DNA from: an uncultured Bacteroidales bacterium
GTDB taxonomy: Bacteria; Bacteroidota; Bacteroidia; Bacteroidales; F082
Direction of reading: 5' to 3'
Length of the DNA stretch: 34,547 bases
NCBI GenBank assembly: GCA_900318465.1
Contig: ONKQ01000036.1
Location: forward strand, 1 to 34,547
Below are positions 32,841-34,547 of this stretch, piece by piece. Each line of letters opens with the position of its first letter. Within the stretch, counting starts at the first letter, position 1. The notes under the pieces are model-generated. The model did no database searches, had not been told where the DNA came from, and saw nothing but the letters and a program-made list of their open reading frames with translations. Made by a program: the position numbers and the translations under genes.

Positions 32841-32850
32841 GGAAAAACAA

Positions 32851-32878
32851 TTTTGGCGGATTTGATAATCCGCCAAAA
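32851..32878. terminator. Bidirectional terminator between the toxin and membrane protein genes
   Basis: TTTTGGCGGATT (32851-32862) and AATCCGCCAAAA (32867-32878) form a perfect 12-bp stem with a 4-nt loop. On the minus strand TTGTTTTTCC follows. Confidence 0.75.
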
Positions 32879-32902
32879 CCATAGACATGCTGTAGTACAT
32901 CT

Positions 32903-34165
32903 CTACTGGCGGATCAATCGCTTGCAGAAATCGTCCAATTTGTCTTTTCTCCATATCCAACCGAAGGAGAACGATTTGTTAGTAACGCCATGCAAAGACG
33001 TGAAATTCGTCTTATGATACACCATGCCATCAACAACCAAGGCAATGTCCAACGACTTGATTTCCTCTCCAGTTTGGAAATAGTCATGCCAAAGTTGTCC
33101 AGCCTCGGGTGTCAAGCGAATGATAACGGGAATCTTTTCCTCTTGGTCTTTGTTGAAAACAGACTCTCGTGCCACCACTTCTTCTACCACTGGCTTACCT
33201 CCAATGCGTGCCGAACTGACAATCGGTCCCTCGGGCGAATTCATTTTCAGCGCATAGAGTTGTACTTGTGCCTCGTTGTCACCAAATCCTTTCATCACCA
33301 CAAGTGATTCATTTTGTTGCCATTTTTCCGTCACCGCCGAAACTTCGGTTGGTGCGACAACCGTGTCGGCATAGACTTCCCAAACCGACAGTTGTTCCTC
33401 CGCCGGAATCTTGGTGTCAGGGCGTTTGTAGGTCACGTTGCGCCACATCGGCGGCAGTTTCAGATAGGTTCCGACAATCGTGTATGCCCAAATGTCGAGA
33501 CCGATGAATGCGACAAGCATGGCAACGCAGAACCATCTTTGTTTCCTGTCAATGCCTATCTTCCTATTAATTATGGTGTTGTCAGAAGCATCAATTTGTC
33601 GGATAATTTCATCACAAGGCCTTGTCTTATAGCGGACTTCACTAATTCCCAACACTATCATTCCGACAACAACTGCCAAAAATGTCAACATCATTGGCCC
33701 TCCATTATAGTTTGTGCCGACCAACGACATTAACAAGCCACAAACGAGAATGAGTCCTGTGGAATAATTCAGGACAGTAAAGACGGAAAAAAGTTTCTTG
33801 AAACTTCGAGCGGTGTGCGAAAGAACGAGCAAATCGTCGTTTCCCAATGTTTTGCGCTGGAATTTGCGAGTCAGAACAAGTTCTATGACAAGGCAAGTGA
33901 GCATAAATGCGACCCAAAACAGACTTAACGAAAGATTGTTGCCAAACCACAATTTGATTCCTAAAAGACCAAAAATGGCAGCCAACGGACACATTATAAT
34001 GCTCCTCATCCGGTTGCGTCTGTAGAAGTCCGTGCCCTGCTTGATGGACGACTTCATCAACCTATCATTGACGATTTCCTGTTGTTCGAACTGCTGTTTT
34101 AGCGTCTCGTATTGCGCTTTCAGTTGGTCGAGTTCGTTCAGATTGTTGTTTTCATTGTTTTCCAT
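32903..34165 (-). CDS. Multi-pass membrane protein downstream of an ECF sigma factor, possible anti-sigma or sensor
   Basis: The 420-residue protein has an N-terminal Asn/Gln/Glu-rich coiled coil (about 8-45), five membrane helices (about 55-74, 80-98, 126-149, 157-176 and 210-231) and a C-terminal outside domain of about 185 residues. Part of that domain (IIRLTPEAGQLWHDYF, then LDIALVVDGMVY) resembles the P1-head motif of SecD, in which a similar strand ends in I-V-L-D-G. It starts 12 nt after the sigma factor's stop on the same strand. In Bacteroidota such partners often control the sigma factor, and the cytoplasmic coiled coil could bind it. No zinc-binding anti-sigma motif is seen. Function is an inference. 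Confidence 0.7.
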   Translation of the reverse strand: MENNENNNLNELDQLKAQYETLKQQFEQQEIVNDRLMKSSIKQGTDFYRRNRMRSIIMCPLAAIFGLLGIKLWFGNNLSLSLFWVAFMLTCLVIELVLTRKFQRKTLGNDDLLVLSHTARSFKKLFSVFTVLNYSTGLILVCGLLMSLVGTNYNGGPMMLTFLAVVVGMIVLGISEVRYKTRPCDEIIRQIDASDNTIINRKIGIDRKQRWFCVAMLVAFIGLDIWAYTIVGTYLKLPPMWRNVTYKRPDTKIPAEEQLSVWEVYADTVVAPTEVSAVTEKWQQNESLVVMKGFGDNEAQVQLYALKMNSPEGPIVSSARIGGKPVVEEVVARESVFNKDQEEKIPVIIRLTPEAGQLWHDYFQTGEEIKSLDIALVVDGMVYHKTNFTSLHGVTNKSFSFGWIWRKDKLDDFCKRLIRQ

Positions 34166-34177
34166 AATGATTCCCTT

Positions 34178-34547
34178 TCATTCGTTTTTCGACATTTTCA
34201 CCAATTTTTCCTTGATGCGCGCCAGTCTCACCCCCACGTTGTTGGGCGTGATGCCGATGATGGCCCCGATTTCGTCGTAAGTGATGCCTTCGAGCCAAAG
34301 CAGGATGAGGCTTCGGTCGATGAGGTCTAAGCGCGAGATGCGGTCGTAGAGTTCGCGGATTTGCTGCGTCTTGGGGTCGTCGGCCTCGTAAGGGTCGATG
34401 TCCACCGTCAGCGGCACGGTCTCGATGCGTCGGCGTTCCTTCTTGTCTTGGTTGATGGCCGTGTTGAGCGCGACGCGATAGATCCAAGTCTGCGCGGTGC
34501 TGCGTCCCTCGTAGTTGTCGAAGCCGTTCCAAAGCCTGATGAGGATT
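34178..34547 (-). CDS. ECF-type RNA polymerase sigma factor (partial, N-terminus outside window)
   Basis: The last 122 codons are present; the start lies beyond the window edge. Visible are the end of sigma region 2 (LIRLWNGFDNYEGRST and AQTWIYRVALNTAINQDKKE) and region 4 (LDLIDRSLILLWLEGITYDE and IGAIIGITPNNVGVRLARIK), which read the -10 and -35 elements. The TWIYRVALN motif is diagnostic of sigma-70 family ECF proteins. It is followed after 12 nt by the membrane protein gene, probably its regulator. Confidence 0.9.
   Translation of the reverse strand, partial: ILIRLWNGFDNYEGRSTAQTWIYRVALNTAINQDKKERRRIETVPLTVDIDPYEADDPKTQQIRELYDRISRLDLIDRSLILLWLEGITYDEIGAIIGITPNNVGVRLARIKEKLVKMSKNE

Overview
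This window looks like chromosomal DNA of a member of the Bacteroidales (phylum Bacteroidota), close to the Bacteroides/Prevotella group; I cannot name a genus. The reasons are perfect TAnnTTTG -7 promoter elements upstream of many genes, almost no Shine-Dalgarno sequences, an outer-membrane beta-barrel receptor with an N-terminal carboxypeptidase-regulatory-like domain, FN3-like lipoproteins with glycine-rich linkers, DUF234- and DUF4143-type AAA ATPases, and a MacAB-TolC-like exporter operon. No rRNA, tRNA or CRISPR array was seen.

Layout. 1-3200 (minus): four cell-envelope genes, namely three lipoproteins (two with FN3-like domains, one of them apparently truncated) and a small outer-membrane barrel gene with a frameshift. 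3284-3550 (minus): a structured RNA with its own promoter and terminator and a rod-like, 6S-like fold. 3639-7028 (plus): a tandem palindromic element, a DUF234-type AAA ATPase and the radical SAM protein YgiQ. 7202-10578 (plus): a lipoprotein nicotinamidase-like hydrolase, a lone PTS EIIC-like transporter, RecX and a membrane-bound LytTR regulator. 10728-11870 (minus): a DUF4143-type ATPase. 12049-16152 (minus): a type II fatty-acid synthesis operon transcribed fabH-fabF-fabZ-acpP-fabG.

16560-23227 (plus) is the most unusual part. It is an AT-rich, tightly coupled operon of a NurA-like nuclease, a HerA-like pump ATPase with a deviant P-loop, an Hsp90/GHKL-type ATPase with a coiled-coil tail, and a large radical SAM protein. 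A small leading gene, now interrupted by an in-frame TAA, overlaps the start of the nuclease gene. The junctions overlap or are 1 nt apart. The block sits between two housekeeping-like operons of more balanced base composition and is followed by a transposase scrap, which fits a horizontally acquired conflict (anti-phage or anti-plasmid) system. I do not recognise this exact gene combination as a described system.

23422-32195 (minus): an export operon of ABC ATPase, two MacB-like permeases, membrane fusion protein, TolC-like protein and outer-membrane beta-barrel protein, with a good promoter at one end and a strong terminator at the other. 32294-32840 (plus): a RelE/ParE-type toxin-antitoxin pair. 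32903-34547 (minus): an ECF sigma factor cut by the window edge and a membrane protein that probably belongs to its regulatory circuit.

Many intergenic gaps, including gaps inside operons, are filled by different short inverted-repeat or tandem-repeat elements.
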